Below are positions 9,686 to 19,973 of a DNA stretch of 64,000 bases, in pieces. The stretch covers positions 62,001-126,000 of the forward strand of contig CAVPDG010000015.1 of NCBI GenBank assembly GCA_963702535.1. The letters run 5' to 3'. Below the pieces are notes generated by a model, which was given only the letters and a program-made list of their open reading frames with translations, ran no database searches and was not told where the DNA came from. Both the position numbers and the translations under genes were made by a program. Source of the DNA: CAVPDG01 sp963702535 (lineage in GTDB: Bacteria > Chloroflexota > Anaerolineae > Anaerolineales > UBA4823). The number at the start of each line of letters is the position of its first letter. Within the stretch, counting starts at the first letter, position 1.

Positions 9686-12600
9686 CAAGGTTGGGTTAAT
9701 TGGTTGATCAATTGCTGCAACTGGTCCCTCTGGGCTTCCGGCGCCCCATTCAAAGCATTCTGCGCATGGATCAGTGCGTTCGATCTGTCGCCCAGCTCCA
9801 CGAAAAGGTTGGCGATCACCTCCTCGATGCGCCAGGTTTCCGCGCCGGCGGGTGCTGTGTCCAAGGCTCGCTGGTAGGCCTGGATTGCCCTTCCGAAGTC
9901 AAGCAATTGGGTTAAGGTATTTCCCAGCGCAAGTGCATAACTGAAAGAGGCTTGAGGCTCTCCTGGCGCTGGCAGGTCTAAAGCACGGGCGTAATTCTCG
10001 GCAGCTTTTTGCAGCGCATCGACCTGCGCCTCCTGGCTATCCGCTTCCCGGCTTTTTTGTGCGTAATAATCCCCGAGAAGCCCGTAAGTCCAGTGGTACT
10101 CGGCATCGATCTCCTTAGACCGGGTCAAGCGTTCGAAGGCTTCCTCCGGTCGCTTCAGCGTGTTGAGCAGCAGGAGCGCCCACTCATCCCAGAGCCGGGC
10201 GTTGTTGGGGCTTAGCTTGACCGCTTTGGAGAAATAATCCGAGGAGATTTCCGCCTTTTCGGTCCTGGTCGCACCCTCACTGTAGGACGCCCACAGGCTG
10301 TACAGCCGGGCGAGGTTGGCGGTATGGTCTGTATTCAGCGGGTTGATCGATTGCGCCTTGCGCAGGTCGCTCTCCGCCTCGCGGATCAATTGCTCGCGCT
10401 CTGCGGTGTCCTGCATGGTCTTGGCGTTTTCCAGGTATGCTCGCCCCAGGAAGAGGTAGTAATAATCCTCGTTCGGAGCGAGCTGGTTAGCGCGGTTATA
10501 AATCATGGTGGCAACGGGCCATTGCGTGCTTCTGCTGAACGGCTCCGCCAGCTTGAATACGATATCCGCCTGGATAACACGCAGGTTGGTGTAAGCTGCC
10601 AGCGCCACGACGCCCATTAAGACGGTGACCGCCGTCACCACACCCCAGATGCGGAACCGCTGAGTATTGACCCAGCGGTCGACCGCCAGCGTGAAGCCCA
10701 ACACCAGCACCATAACGAACATGTAAAGGTAGTATTTCCCCAGCAGACCTTCATAGCGACCTACCTGTCTCAGAACCCCACTCAAATCGCTGGCTGTATG
10801 GCTGGCGATGCTCGCCAGGCTGCCGGCGTGCCAGACCCAGTAGATCAAAATGAACGCCGCAGAAATGCCCACAATAGCCAGCAGGGTCTTGATCCAGGAA
10901 GCTTCAGGTTTCTCCATGCGGGTTTCGGAAGTCAGGACGACAGCCATCGCCGCCCACGTGGTCAGGATCATCCCCAGGATGCCAGACGAGGCAGCCCCGC
11001 TGCGGTTGGGGAGCTGCGTGATCGAGCTCCAAATGATCGCAGGGATCGAGGTCGAGCCCGCGGAGTTGGTGATGATGTTATAGCCTAGCGTCGCGATCAA
11101 GATCGCTATGAGCAACGCGGCGACGATTGCCGGTGCGATGCCCGAGCCTTGTGATTCCCCGTTCTCCGCCTCGCCGGCTCGCGCCCGGCGCTTCTTTTTG
11201 GGATTTTTCTGCGCCGCCCGGCTGGATGCTTTTTCAGGAAGGATCACCGCCTCCGCCGCCTGGATCGTCTCGTACTCCCCATAGGCAGGCAAGATCCGCC
11301 CGATGACCACCAGCATGGCAGTAAACACCCAGAAATAGAGGCGCGTGGAAACGATCGCAATACCGAAATTGATTTCAACGAAGTGCGAGACGATCGCGGC
11401 GACCAGGATGATCAGCGTGAAATAGCGTAATTTCTCTCCTTGGGTCCTCGGCGCCTGGTAGGAGCTGAACAGGGCTACCAGGCTGATGTAGAGCAGCAGC
11501 CCGATCAGTATCCCGAACGGCAAGCCCACGCCAAAATATTCAATCCCCCGCCACAGCACAAATCCGATCCCGCCAACCAAACCGCTGCCCAATGTCAGGA
11601 TAAAGAAGAGAGAGCGCTGCTTGCGCGAGATGACCAGCCCGATCCACTTCAAGCCGTAGTAGAGGACGGAGATAAAAACCATCAGGTAAGCTATGAGTTC
11701 CAGTCCGCCGGTGATCACGAGCGAATCCCAGGTTTCATTGTGCGAGCGGTCTGGAGAGGCGTTCCGCCTCTCCACCTGGGCTAACTCGGGGATATAGAAC
11801 GGGTTGTACGCTACGTACATGCTCTCCGGTCCGTAACCGATCAGCGGACGGATGGGGTTGATCGAATCTGTGCGGTTATCCGGGAACTCCAATGGGGCAT
11901 GCGGCAGCACCAGCTTAACCGCACCCTGCCAGATGTATTTGCGCACCAGGGCGCTGTTGCTCTGTGCGTCTAAAAGCAAGCCGAAGCGCCCAATAGCGGG
12001 CGAGCTCTTCAGCGCCTGCAAAGGTCCCGCTTGCAGGTTGAATACCAGCAGGAATACCCCCAGCAGCGCGGCTGCACTGACCACTGTAATCGTTAGCCAG
12101 CGTTTGTTCCAATACAGGGAGAGCAGCAGGAACAGGAAGAAACATCCCACCATCAACCCCAGTGCAGGACCGCGGCTTCCGCTCATGTAGATCGCAATGA
12201 GCTGTAACGAGGCGATAAACACGTACACCGTTGCTCGTGAGACCTGCTCCCACATATTCTTATCATCGCGCAGGATCGCCTGGAAAGACTGGATGATGCG
12301 CCCAACCGTCAGCGGGAATACCATGATCAGGTAAGCGGCGACAAAGATCGAATTTCCCATGTTGGCAGCGATACGGGTCGAGGTATCTCCGCCCCACGGG
12401 ATCGGATCGAGCCGGTATTTTTGCAGCACGCCATATAAGGCGATCGGCAGGCTGGTCAGGACAACGACACTGACCAGCCGCTCGACCTGGGTCCGCCTTC
12501 GCAGGTGGACGGATAAGGCTGCGAACACCACCAGGTACGAAAATGTCGTATAAGTGCCCTGCAGCCTCTGGTACGACCCCAGCAGGCTCACCAGGGGCGT

Positions 12601-12912
12601 AACGGAAAACAGCGTGGCGATCAGGTAGACAACCACCAGCAATAGCACCGGAATGACCATCGGGAAGCCCAGGAGAAACCGCATCTTCGAGCCTTCCGGT
12701 TTCATCCTGTCCCAGGATACTCCCCCTTCCTCAACCAGCTTGACGATCCACACGCCGAGGATGAGCAACACCAGTGAGCGGAGCAGCGTAATTTTGTCTG
12801 GCTCGAATATTCTACTGGAGTAGATGTTGAAGAAAACAGGCACAAGTATGATGGCGGATAACCAGGCGGCTTCCATCACACCTTCACAAAATCGGCTGAG
12901 CTTCGTTGGCAT
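9685..12912 (-). CDS. O-antigen ligase-like membrane protein with C-terminal TPR repeats
   Basis: About 1075 residues with no frameshift. The first 650 residues hold more than twelve membrane segments and an O-antigen polymerase/ligase-like pattern (SGSRGPALGLMVG, then a long outer loop with GYGPESMYVAYNPFYIPELA). A basic linker (KKNPKKKRRAR) leads to further helices. The last 300 residues are TPR-like (YYYLFLGRAYLENAKT; NNARLWDEWALLLL; ASFSYALALGNTLTQLLDF). The ATG at 12912 is chosen over 13071 because a signal-like basic N terminus and helix follow, and GAGGGTAAGG lies just upstream. It heads the operon whose next gene starts the glycan. Probable role: joining or polymerising lipid-linked glycan outside the membrane. 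Confidence 0.75.
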   Translation of the reverse strand: MPTKLSRFCEGVMEAAWLSAIILVPVFFNIYSSRIFEPDKITLLRSLVLLILGVWIVKLVEEGGVSWDRMKPEGSKMRFLLGFPMVIPVLLLVVVYLIATLFSVTPLVSLLGSYQRLQGTYTTFSYLVVFAALSVHLRRRTQVERLVSVVVLTSLPIALYGVLQKYRLDPIPWGGDTSTRIAANMGNSIFVAAYLIMVFPLTVGRIIQSFQAILRDDKNMWEQVSRATVYVFIASLQLIAIYMSGSRGPALGLMVGCFFLFLLLSLYWNKRWLTITVVSAAALLGVFLLVFNLQAGPLQALKSSPAIGRFGLLLDAQSNSALVRKYIWQGAVKLVLPHAPLEFPDNRTDSINPIRPLIGYGPESMYVAYNPFYIPELAQVERRNASPDRSHNETWDSLVITGGLELIAYLMVFISVLYYGLKWIGLVISRKQRSLFFILTLGSGLVGGIGFVLWRGIEYFGVGLPFGILIGLLLYISLVALFSSYQAPRTQGEKLRYFTLIILVAAIVSHFVEINFGIAIVSTRLYFWVFTAMLVVIGRILPAYGEYETIQAAEAVILPEKASSRAAQKNPKKKRRARAGEAENGESQGSGIAPAIVAALLIAILIATLGYNIITNSAGSTSIPAIIWSSITQLPNRSGAASSGILGMILTTWAAMAVVLTSETRMEKPEASWIKTLLAIVGISAAFILIYWVWHAGSLASIASHTASDLSGVLRQVGRYEGLLGKYYLYMFVMVLVLGFTLAVDRWVNTQRFRIWGVVTAVTVLMGVVALAAYTNLRVIQADIVFKLAEPFSRSTQWPVATMIYNRANQLAPNEDYYYLFLGRAYLENAKTMQDTAEREQLIREAESDLRKAQSINPLNTDHTANLARLYSLWASYSEGATRTEKAEISSDYFSKAVKLSPNNARLWDEWALLLLNTLKRPEEAFERLTRSKEIDAEYHWTYGLLGDYYAQKSREADSQEAQVDALQKAAENYARALDLPAPGEPQASFSYALALGNTLTQLLDFGRAIQAYQRALDTAPAGAETWRIEEVIANLFVELGDRSNALIHAQNALNGAPEAQRDQLQQLINQLTQP

Positions 12913-12955
12913 TGATTGTGCCTTACCCTCGATCCTGGTATTCACGGCTCCTGGT

Positions 12956-12984
12956 ACGATAACACACAATAGAAGGGAATTCAA
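12956..12984 (-). promoter_or_regulatory. Candidate sigma-70 promoter of the ligase/WecA/C45 operon
   Basis: On the minus strand TTGAAT (12979-12984) is followed after 17 bases by TATCGT (12956-12961), leaving a leader of about 40 bases before the ATG at 12912. The -35 is a good match and the -10 a moderate one. The rest of the 270-base divergent gap (12913-13185) shows no other strong signal; for the plus strand only TAGAAT at 13141 stands out. Confidence 0.45.
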
Positions 12985-13185
12985 GAGCGATCCATTAATT
13001 TGGGTGGAGCGCCAAATTTGACCGTGCCGAGGGAATAACCGGAAAATTCGCAGTTTAACCCTGCATCCCAAAATCCGATATAAGCCCGTTTTATTGAACC
13101 CTTTTCAATCAATTAACGCTGAAAGTTGGGTATGAGGGATTAGAATTGAGGGGATTACACGACACAATCCACGCCACCTTATGGA

Positions 13186-14530
13186 GTGCATCGCTTGAAA
13201 CAGACCGGCTTGCTGGTTGGAAGCACCCTTTTCTTCCTCTCCTCCCTGATCATCTTCGTCGTCCGCTTCGCTTCCAGCATCATCGTAGCGCGCACGCTCG
13301 GCGTGGAAGGCAAAGGGGTCTACACCCTGGTCCTCACAATCTCCTCTTTACTCATCATGCTCCTGGACTTCGGCCTGGCATCTGCCCTCACCTACCTGGT
13401 TGCCAGCCGCCAGTACACCCCTCGCCAGGTCTTGAGCTTCGGGCTGTGGATGTCTCTGCTCATCGGGATTGCCGGCAGCCTGGTCTTCTACCTCCTGTAT
13501 ACCCTGTTCCTTTCGCAGAGCTTCCTTGCTGGCGTGCCTCAGATCTACATCATGTGGGCGCTGCTGTTCCTGCCGGTCAACCTGCTCACCTCGCTCTACC
13601 TGGCAATCATCTTGGGATTGCAGAACATCCTCGCTTACAATCTGGTGAATATCATCCGGGCGTTGCTTAACCTGTCCTTGCTCATCACCTCAGCTTTGCT
13701 CAGCCTGGGGCTGCCGGGAGCTATCTGGTCCTGGTTGCTCGCCAACCTTGGCGCCTGTCTCATGGTTTTTTGGTTCTTGCGCAAAGAGTTCCGCCCGATT
13801 GTCTCCGTCCCTGCACCCATCCTTGCCGCCTCATTCCGCTACGGCATTAAAAGCTACCCTGCTAACCTTTTCACCTTGTTTACCTACCGGTTGGACACCT
13901 TCTTTGTGAACCTGTATTCTGGAATCGCCAGCGTAGGTCTTTACTCAACCGGCGTCTCCAGCGCTGAGCTGCTCTGGTACGTCCCCAACGCCATCAGCAG
14001 CGCCCTGCTTCCCCAAGTCAGCCACCCTGGACAAAGACGTCGGGGCGCAGCTCACAGCGCGGGTCTGCCGGCAGACCCTGCTGGTGATGGTGCCCCTCAC
14101 CCTGGTCTCCGCCTTCCTGGGGCGTATCTTCATCCCGCTCTTCTACGGCGCTAATTTTACCGGCGCTGTGCTCCCCTTCTTGTTACTGCTCCCCGGCATT
14201 GCCGGCATGGTCCTCTCGAAGATCATATTTGCCAACCTGAGCGGCAGCGGCAAGCCGCAGTTTGCTACCTATTCCTCCGCCCTGACATTCACTCTGACCA
14301 TCCTGTTGGATATTCTGCTCATCCCAACCTACAATATCGCCGGGGCTGCCGTCGCCTCAACCATCGCCTATCTACTCGGCTCCTTCCTGTCTGTCTTCTG
14401 GTTCAGTCGTCAAACGCGCATCCGCTGGGATCGTATTATCCTTCCCACCCTGCAAGACCTTGCCGATGTCTGGAAGCAGCTCACGCAGCTCGTCTATCGC
14501 CTCCGGACGCGCTACACGGCGCGTGGTTAG
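13186..14530 (+). CDS. Wzx-like polysaccharide flippase, MOP superfamily (one frameshift)
   Basis: Multi-helix membrane protein of the oligosaccharide flippase family (about 447 residues over both frames). The N-terminal half has SLIIFVVRFASSIIVARTLG and VEGKGVYTLVL, typical of Wzx/RfbX proteins. Near 14025 the frame changes: ATLDKDVGAQLTARVCRQTL continues into FLGRIFIPLFYGANFTGAV and the last five helices. The start is a GTG at 13186 (MHRLKQTGLLVGSTLFF). It moves lipid-linked sugar units across the inner membrane. It opens the first plus-strand glycan cluster. Confidence 0.82.
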
Positions 14531-14565
14531 CCTGTGACTCAGCAAAGTTATCAGCCGACCGGATC

Positions 14566-15708
14566 ATGGCGCACATTTTGTTCATCACTCACTGGTTCCC
14601 AAGCGATGAAAATCCCATCAGCGGCATCTTCGTCCGCGAGCACGCCCGCGCGGTCGCAGGCTTCCATCAGGTTTCCGTCATCCACGTGAGCGGCGTCTCG
14701 CAGGAGCATCCCGGGATCGACGAGGTTGCCGACGGTGACCTGGCTATTTTCCGTTTGCGTTATCCCAAGCCCGTTCTCCCAAAAACCGGCTGGCTTTACC
14801 GGCTGTCCGGCGCAAACCGCATCGTTCAGGAGCTGATCCGGCGCAACAACCGCCCGGCGATCATCCACGCCAATGTCTATTCATCCGCCGACCTGGCTTA
14901 CCTGCTGAGCCGGCGTTATCATTGCCCAGCAATCATGAGCGAGCATGCCAGCGTCTATCCCCGCCGCCTGCTCAGCGGATCGCAGCTTGCCTATTACCGC
15001 TTCTTCATGAACCGGCTGCGCTGGATCATGCCGGTCAGCCTGGATCTGCAGGGTCACATGCAGGGAGCCGGCATCCACGCCCCCTACCAGGTGGTACCCA
15101 ACGCCGTAGATACCCGGCTCTTCTATCCCGAAACTGCACCGAGCGCACGCCAGTACAAACCGGTCATGATCCTCGCCGTCGCCATGTTGCAACCGGTGAA
15201 AGGTATCGCCCTGTTGATCGATGCTTTTTCTGCGCTGCGCGCCCGGGGTGTGGACTGTCGATTGTGCATCGTCGGCGATGGTCCCGAACGCCAGCGTCTG
15301 CAGGAGGTTGTCCAGCAGCGGCAGATCTCCGCGCAGGTTTCCTTCCTGGGCGTTCGCTCCCGGGTCGAAGTCGCCGATCTGATGCGCCGCTCAGACCTGT
15401 TTGCCCTCAGCAGTTTATGGGAGAACCAGCCGGTCGCCTTGATCGAAGCCCTGGCATGTGGGCTGCCGGTGGTAGCTCCTGCCGTCGGTGGCATCCCGGA
15501 GATCGTCCAGCCTTCAGCAGGTGCCTTGTTTGAGCCGGGCAATTCAACTGACCTGGCCGATAAGCTGGCAGGCGTTATCGCCCGTCTGGACGACTTCTCA
15601 GCCGCTTCCAGCGCCCGCTATGCCGCGGCGACATTCAGCCTGGAAGCGGTTGGCAGCAGGTTTTCCTCTATCTACCAGCCCCTCCTCCAGAGAGATCCCG
15701 CCGGATGA
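14566..15708 (+). CDS. GT4-family glycosyltransferase
   Basis: An uninterrupted 380-residue GT-B enzyme. The N-terminal acceptor domain shows HWFPSDENPISGIFVREH. The C-terminal nucleotide-sugar domain has VAMLQPVKGIALLIDAF, IVGDGPERQRL and an EX7E motif in ENQPVALIEALACGLPVVA. It is a retaining sugar transferase expected to work on the cytoplasmic face of the membrane on the lipid-linked glycan. Sugar and acceptor are unknown. It lies 35 bases after the flippase gene and 7 bases before the next transferase. Confidence 0.88.
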   Translation: MAHILFITHWFPSDENPISGIFVREHARAVAGFHQVSVIHVSGVSQEHPGIDEVADGDLAIFRLRYPKPVLPKTGWLYRLSGANRIVQELIRRNNRPAIIHANVYSSADLAYLLSRRYHCPAIMSEHASVYPRRLLSGSQLAYYRFFMNRLRWIMPVSLDLQGHMQGAGIHAPYQVVPNAVDTRLFYPETAPSARQYKPVMILAVAMLQPVKGIALLIDAFSALRARGVDCRLCIVGDGPERQRLQEVVQQRQISAQVSFLGVRSRVEVADLMRRSDLFALSSLWENQPVALIEALACGLPVVAPAVGGIPEIVQPSAGALFEPGNSTDLADKLAGVIARLDDFSAASSARYAAATFSLEAVGSRFSSIYQPLLQRDPAG

Positions 15709-15715
15709 CCTTCCG

Positions 15716-16954
15716 ATGAGACAGGTCCTCTTCGTCACCTACTATTTTCCCCCGCTCGGCGGAGCCGGAGTCCAGAGGGCGTTAAAATTCGTCAAATACC
15801 TGCCGCAGTTCGGCTGGAAGGCGAGTGTCCTCACCGTCCGCCCTCCCCGCGGCCGCCTGCTGGATGCCAGTTTGCTCGAAGAAATCCCTACCAGCGCCAG
15901 TGTCTTCCGCACCGCAGCGCCTGCCCTGCCCCTGTGGCTCCCCTGGCGATTCCGGAGCTTCGTTGCACGCTGGCTGCTCCCAGTGGACGAGCAGATCGGC
16001 TGGCTGCCGCTCGCCGCCCGAGGCGGCAGCCGGATGCTGCGCGCAGAGCGGTTCGATTTGCTTCTATCCTCCTCCGCGCCTTACACCAGCCATCTCATCG
16101 CCGCTCACTTGAAAGACAGCACCGGGCTCCCCTGGATCGCCGACTTTCGCGACCCCTGGATCGGAAATATCTCATCCGCTTACCCAACCCGGCTGCACCA
16201 GGAATTCGCCGCCCGCCTTGAGCGGCAGGTGATCACCCACGCCGACCGCACCCTGGTTGTCAGCGAGCCCATGCGTGCAAGCCTGCTTGGAAGGATCCCA
16301 GGCTTGCCGCCTCAGGATGTGATTACACTGACCAACGGCTACGATCCCGCCGATTTTGCCGGTCAGCAGCCTGTGGACCGGCGTAACGAGCGCTTCACGA
16401 TCACGTACACTGGCAGCTTTTATGCCCGCGCCATCTCGCCGCTGAATTTTCTGAGCGCGCTGCGCCGCTGCCTGGAGGATGGATCCATCCCACGCCAGAA
16501 GGTCTGCGTCAACCTGGTAGGCAACATGTCCTCCGCCATCCAGGCTGAGGTGGACGAGTTGGATCTCTCCCATATCGTGCACCTCACCGGTTACCTGCCT
16601 CACAGCCAGAGCATTGCCAGCTTGCTCGCAGCTGACCTGCTCCTGCTGATCATCGGCGATACCCCTGGCAGCCAGGTTATTTACACCGGAAAGATCTTCG
16701 AGTACCTCGCTGCCGGTAAGCCGCTCCTGGCGTTAGCCCCGGACGGCGCCGCTGCAGATTTGGTCCGCGAAGCCGGGGCGGGTGCGGTGGTTGCCCCCGG
16801 TGATCTGGACGGGATCGCCCACCAGCTCCGTCATTTTTACTCGCTCTGGGAGAGCGCTGCGCTCGCAATTCATCCCCGCGCGGAAATCATCCAGCGCTAC
16901 GACCGCCGCTTGCTCACCCAACAGCTAGCCGCTATCATGGATAGTCTGGTTTGA
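15716..16954 (+). CDS. GT4-like glycosyltransferase
   Basis: About 412 residues starting MRQVLFVTYYFPPLGGAGVQ, the usual start of this GT4 subgroup. An upstream in-frame extension to 15488 overlaps the preceding gene and is rejected. The central motif DFRDPWIG and the C-terminal IYTGKIFEYLAAGKPLLAL match glycosyltransferases that add internal sugars to exopolysaccharide repeat units. No frameshift is seen. The stop overlaps the TTG that could start the next gene (16951); that gene's first ATG is at 16969. Confidence 0.85.
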   Translation: MRQVLFVTYYFPPLGGAGVQRALKFVKYLPQFGWKASVLTVRPPRGRLLDASLLEEIPTSASVFRTAAPALPLWLPWRFRSFVARWLLPVDEQIGWLPLAARGGSRMLRAERFDLLLSSSAPYTSHLIAAHLKDSTGLPWIADFRDPWIGNISSAYPTRLHQEFAARLERQVITHADRTLVVSEPMRASLLGRIPGLPPQDVITLTNGYDPADFAGQQPVDRRNERFTITYTGSFYARAISPLNFLSALRRCLEDGSIPRQKVCVNLVGNMSSAIQAEVDELDLSHIVHLTGYLPHSQSIASLLAADLLLLIIGDTPGSQVIYTGKIFEYLAAGKPLLALAPDGAAADLVREAGAGAVVAPGDLDGIAHQLRHFYSLWESAALAIHPRAEIIQRYDRRLLTQQLAAIMDSLV

Positions 16955-16968
16955 CCCCGGCAAAGTTG

Positions 16969-17676
16969 ATGGACCATTCTGACGAGATCGAGAGGTTGAA
17001 AGAGCTTTACACCCACGAATATCCCCTGGAAAGTGGGGATATTAATTACATCTGGCACCCTCGCAACCCGGTGTCCATCTACTACCGCCAGGCTCAGGAA
17101 CGCGCGCTCGTCTCCATGTTCAATGCCGTCGGGCTTTCGCTCACTAAGCTACGTGTACTGGATGTCGGCAGCGGCTCAGGCGCCTTTCTCCGTTTCCTGG
17201 CAAGTCTGGGGTGCCAGCCATCGCTCCTCTACGGCGTCGATCTGATCCCTGGGCGCCTGCACGTCGCCCGGCGCCTGGGATCCAGCACGATCCAGTATGC
17301 CGCCGGTAACGCCCAATTCCTGCCTTTCCCGGCTGCATCCTTCGACCTCATCTCCCTCTTCACCGTATTCTCTTCCATCCTCGATCCTGGTCTTCGCCGG
17401 CAGATTGCAGGGGAAATCAGCCGCCTCCTGGGCGAGGGTGGCTACCTGCTGTGGTACGAGATGTCCTATTCCCGTTCCGTCCATACCCAGCCGGTCAGCC
17501 TGGCTCAGGTCGTTGAGCTTTTCCCGCTTTTCCAGCCGGTTTACCACCGGCAAATTCATTCACGCTGGATCTCGCGCCTGGCAAAGCGCTCGTACACGCT
17601 ATGCTCTCTGATCGACCATCTACCGCTGCTGCGCAAGACCCACAATCTTTGCTTGTTCACAAAAAGAGCCGGCTGA
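16969..17676 (+). CDS. Class I SAM-dependent methyltransferase
   Basis: A 235-residue protein with motif I VLDVGSGSGAFLRFLASLG, an acidic second strand (YGVDLIP), and FDLISLFTVFSSILDP at the motif III position. The N terminus (HEYPLESGDINYIWHPRNP) is typical of methyltransferases in polysaccharide clusters. A TTG at 16951 gives six extra residues. Placed between two glycosyltransferases, it probably methylates a sugar of the glycan or modifies its end; this is inferred from context. Confidence 0.83.
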   Translation: MDHSDEIERLKELYTHEYPLESGDINYIWHPRNPVSIYYRQAQERALVSMFNAVGLSLTKLRVLDVGSGSGAFLRFLASLGCQPSLLYGVDLIPGRLHVARRLGSSTIQYAAGNAQFLPFPAASFDLISLFTVFSSILDPGLRRQIAGEISRLLGEGGYLLWYEMSYSRSVHTQPVSLAQVVELFPLFQPVYHRQIHSRWISRLAKRSYTLCSLIDHLPLLRKTHNLCLFTKRAG

Positions 17677-17680
17677 AACC

Positions 17681-18793
17681 GTGAAGATTTGCTACCTCGC
17701 CAATCCCAATAGCACACATACCCGGCGCTGGCTCGCCTGGATGGCGCGCCGCGGTCACACCGTGCTGCTTGTCGCCGACGTCTCGCCGGCAGAGCCCTGG
17801 TTAGAGACCCCGCTCTACGATCTCCCCGCCGGGCTGAACATTTCGGTCGTCAAGTATTTCTTCTGGGAGTTTCAGCTACGCCAGATCTTACGCAGCTGGC
17901 AGCCAGATATCCTGCATGCCCACCGGGTATCCAGCGCCGGCTGGCTGGGTGCATTCAGCGGCTTCCATCCCTTCGTGGTCACCCCCTGGGGCAGCGACCT
18001 CTACCTCCACCCCCAGCGCTCCGCCGCTGCCCGCCGGCTGGCAAAATCGTCTTGTCCCGCGCCGATCTGGTCACCGCCAACTCGAGCGATCTTTGCCGCA
18101 AAGCCATCGATTTCGGCGCCAGTGCAAGCGCCACGCATGTCGATCCAATGGGGCGTCGACCTGAGGGCGTTCAAGCCCGGCGCCGGCGTCGCCCGGTTGC
18201 GCCAGGAGCTGGGCATCCGCGGCGGTCCTGTCATCCTCAGCCCGCGCGGCTTGCACCCCGTCTATAATATCGACACCATTATCCGCTCCATTCCAGCAGT
18301 GAAAGCCGCATTCCCTGAGGTGGTCTATCTCTTGCGCCGCTACAACGTAGACGCCGCGTACCAACGCCGGATTGAGACGCTGATCCTTGAGCTGGGTCTG
18401 CAGTCCAATACCCGCTGGATCGGCAGGGTCGAGCCCTGGGAGCGGCTGGCAGATGTCTATGGCATGGCTGATCTTGTGCTTTCCGTGCCTTCCAGCGACA
18501 GCACCTCCGTCTCGCTGCTCGAGGCTTTCGCCTGTGGAGCGCCGGTTATCGCCTCTGACCTGCCCTCCGTGCGCGAATGGATCATCCCCGGCGAAAACGG
18601 GGAGCTGGCGCCTGCCCGGGATCACGTACAGCTTGCCCAGGCGACGCTCCGCCTGTTGCAGGATCCCCAGCGTCGCCTCGCTTATGCCGAGAAGAACAGA
18701 AACCTCGTCCAGGAGAGGGCTGACCACCAACGCGAGATGGAGAAAATGGAAAGCCTCTACCTGGGCTTGTTATCTTCAGCGCCGGGGCAGTGA
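17681..18793 (+). CDS. GT4-family glycosyltransferase (paired compensating frameshifts)
   Basis: Starts at a GTG (MKICYLANPNSTHTRRWLAW). GT-B features: HAHRVSSAGWLGA, VVTPWGSDLY, ILSPRGLHPVYNIDTIIRS and DSTSVSLLEAFACGAPVIA. Between about 18043 and 18140 the raw frame gives a foreign-looking stretch, while the next frame reads SRADLVTANSSDLCRKAIDF and rejoins at QWGVDLRAFKPG. Two opposite indels therefore bracket about 95 bases, and the ORF stays open across them. It overlaps the next gene by 4 bases. Confidence 0.82.
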   Translation: MKICYLANPNSTHTRRWLAWMARRGHTVLLVADVSPAEPWLETPLYDLPAGLNISVVKYFFWEFQLRQILRSWQPDILHAHRVSSAGWLGAFSGFHPFVVTPWGSDLYLHPQRSAAARRLAKSSCPAPIWSPPTRAIFAAKPSISAPVQAPRMSIQWGVDLRAFKPGAGVARLRQELGIRGGPVILSPRGLHPVYNIDTIIRSIPAVKAAFPEVVYLLRRYNVDAAYQRRIETLILELGLQSNTRWIGRVEPWERLADVYGMADLVLSVPSSDSTSVSLLEAFACGAPVIASDLPSVREWIIPGENGELAPARDHVQLAQATLRLLQDPQRRLAYAEKNRNLVQERADHQREMEKMESLYLGLLSSAPGQ

Positions 18794-19965
18794 GGACGAT
18801 GCATAGCGCCATGCTGCTTTCCAACAGCTTTCGCCCAGATCCTCGCGTGCTCAAAGAAGCCAGGGGGCTTGCTCAGCGCGGCCATACGGTCTCTATCATC
18901 GCCTGGGACCGCGCCGGCGAGCTGCCCCTCACCGAAACCCCCTACTCCGCCGTCGATGTGATCCGTATCCAGTCCGTTCCATCCTCCTACGGTATTGGCG
19001 CCCGCCAAATCGGTCGCCTGCTGCGCTTCTGGCTCGCCGCGCTTCCCCTCCTGGATCAGCTGAAGCCCGATGTCGTTCACTGTCACGATTTTGACACCCT
19101 GCCCGCCGGGCTCTTATGGGGCAAGCTCCACCGGGTGCCGGTGATCTACGACGCCCACGAGTATTACGCCGACCTGGTGAAGCCGCGCCTGCGGGGAGGA
19201 TCGGGGCGCCTGCTCTACCGCTGGATCACCCGCCTCGAGTCGTTTGCCGCGCGCCGCTCTACCGCCATCGTCACAGTGGACGAGACTCTGGCGTCGTCCT
19301 ACTTCCATCTGCACAAGCCGCTTGTCGTCATCGGTCATTACCCGGAACGAAGCATGGCGCTCCAGCCCGCGCCAATCTTCACCCACCCGGAATTGCGTCT
19401 CGTCTACATCGGGCGGCTCTCCTGCGACCGCGGCATCCTTACCTACGCCGGTCTGCTTCGCCGCCTGAGGGAGGCCGGCATCCCCGCCCGCCTCGTCCTG
19501 GCAGGCGCGTTCACCCCGCCATCGGAAGAAGCCGCCTTGCGCACCGCCCTGGCGGGCATCGAAAATGCCGTAGAGTTTGCCGGGTGGGTTTCCTATGCCG
19601 CGGTCCCAGATCTCCTGCGCTCCTGCGATGTCGCTCTCTGCATCCTCGACCCCATCGAGCGCTATGTCAAGGCGTTGCCGGTAAAGCTCTTCGAATACAT
19701 GGCTTGCGGCTTGCCGGTCATTGCCAGCAATTTCCCGGGGATTGCGCAGATCATCACCGGGGTGAGCTGTGGCGCTTTGGTAAATCCGCTGGATGGCGTG
19801 GATGACGCCTTCGACCAGGTGATGGATTGGCGCGCGCATCCAGAGCGTGCTCGCCTCTTGGGAGAGAACGGTCGCCAGGCGGTCTTGAACCGTTACAATT
19901 GGGAAAGCCTGCTGGACGAGCTGGATGACCTCTACCGCTCGCTCGCCAGGCGCTCTGCCGGCTGA
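18790..19965 (+). CDS. GT4-family glycosyltransferase
   Basis: An uninterrupted GT-B protein of about 391 residues. N-terminal DPRVLKEARGLAQRGHTV, then CHDFDTLPAGLL and YDAHEYYADL, which mark the acceptor domain. The C-terminal half has YIGRLSCDRGI, LVLAGAF and YVKALPVKLFEYMACGLPVIAS. The start may be the GTG at 18790 or the ATG at 18799. The pattern resembles transferases that act in lipid-linked repeat-unit assembly; the sugar is not predictable. Confidence 0.85.
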   Translation: MRTMHSAMLLSNSFRPDPRVLKEARGLAQRGHTVSIIAWDRAGELPLTETPYSAVDVIRIQSVPSSYGIGARQIGRLLRFWLAALPLLDQLKPDVVHCHDFDTLPAGLLWGKLHRVPVIYDAHEYYADLVKPRLRGGSGRLLYRWITRLESFAARRSTAIVTVDETLASSYFHLHKPLVVIGHYPERSMALQPAPIFTHPELRLVYIGRLSCDRGILTYAGLLRRLREAGIPARLVLAGAFTPPSEEAALRTALAGIENAVEFAGWVSYAAVPDLLRSCDVALCILDPIERYVKALPVKLFEYMACGLPVIASNFPGIAQIITGVSCGALVNPLDGVDDAFDQVMDWRAHPERARLLGENGRQAVLNRYNWESLLDELDDLYRSLARRSAG

Positions 19966-19973
19966 CATCGCCT

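Noticed and set aside
15488..15715. Long N-terminal extension of the GT4 at 15716
   Set aside because: It overlaps the preceding glycosyltransferase in another frame, and MRQVLFVTYYFPP is the canonical N terminus.
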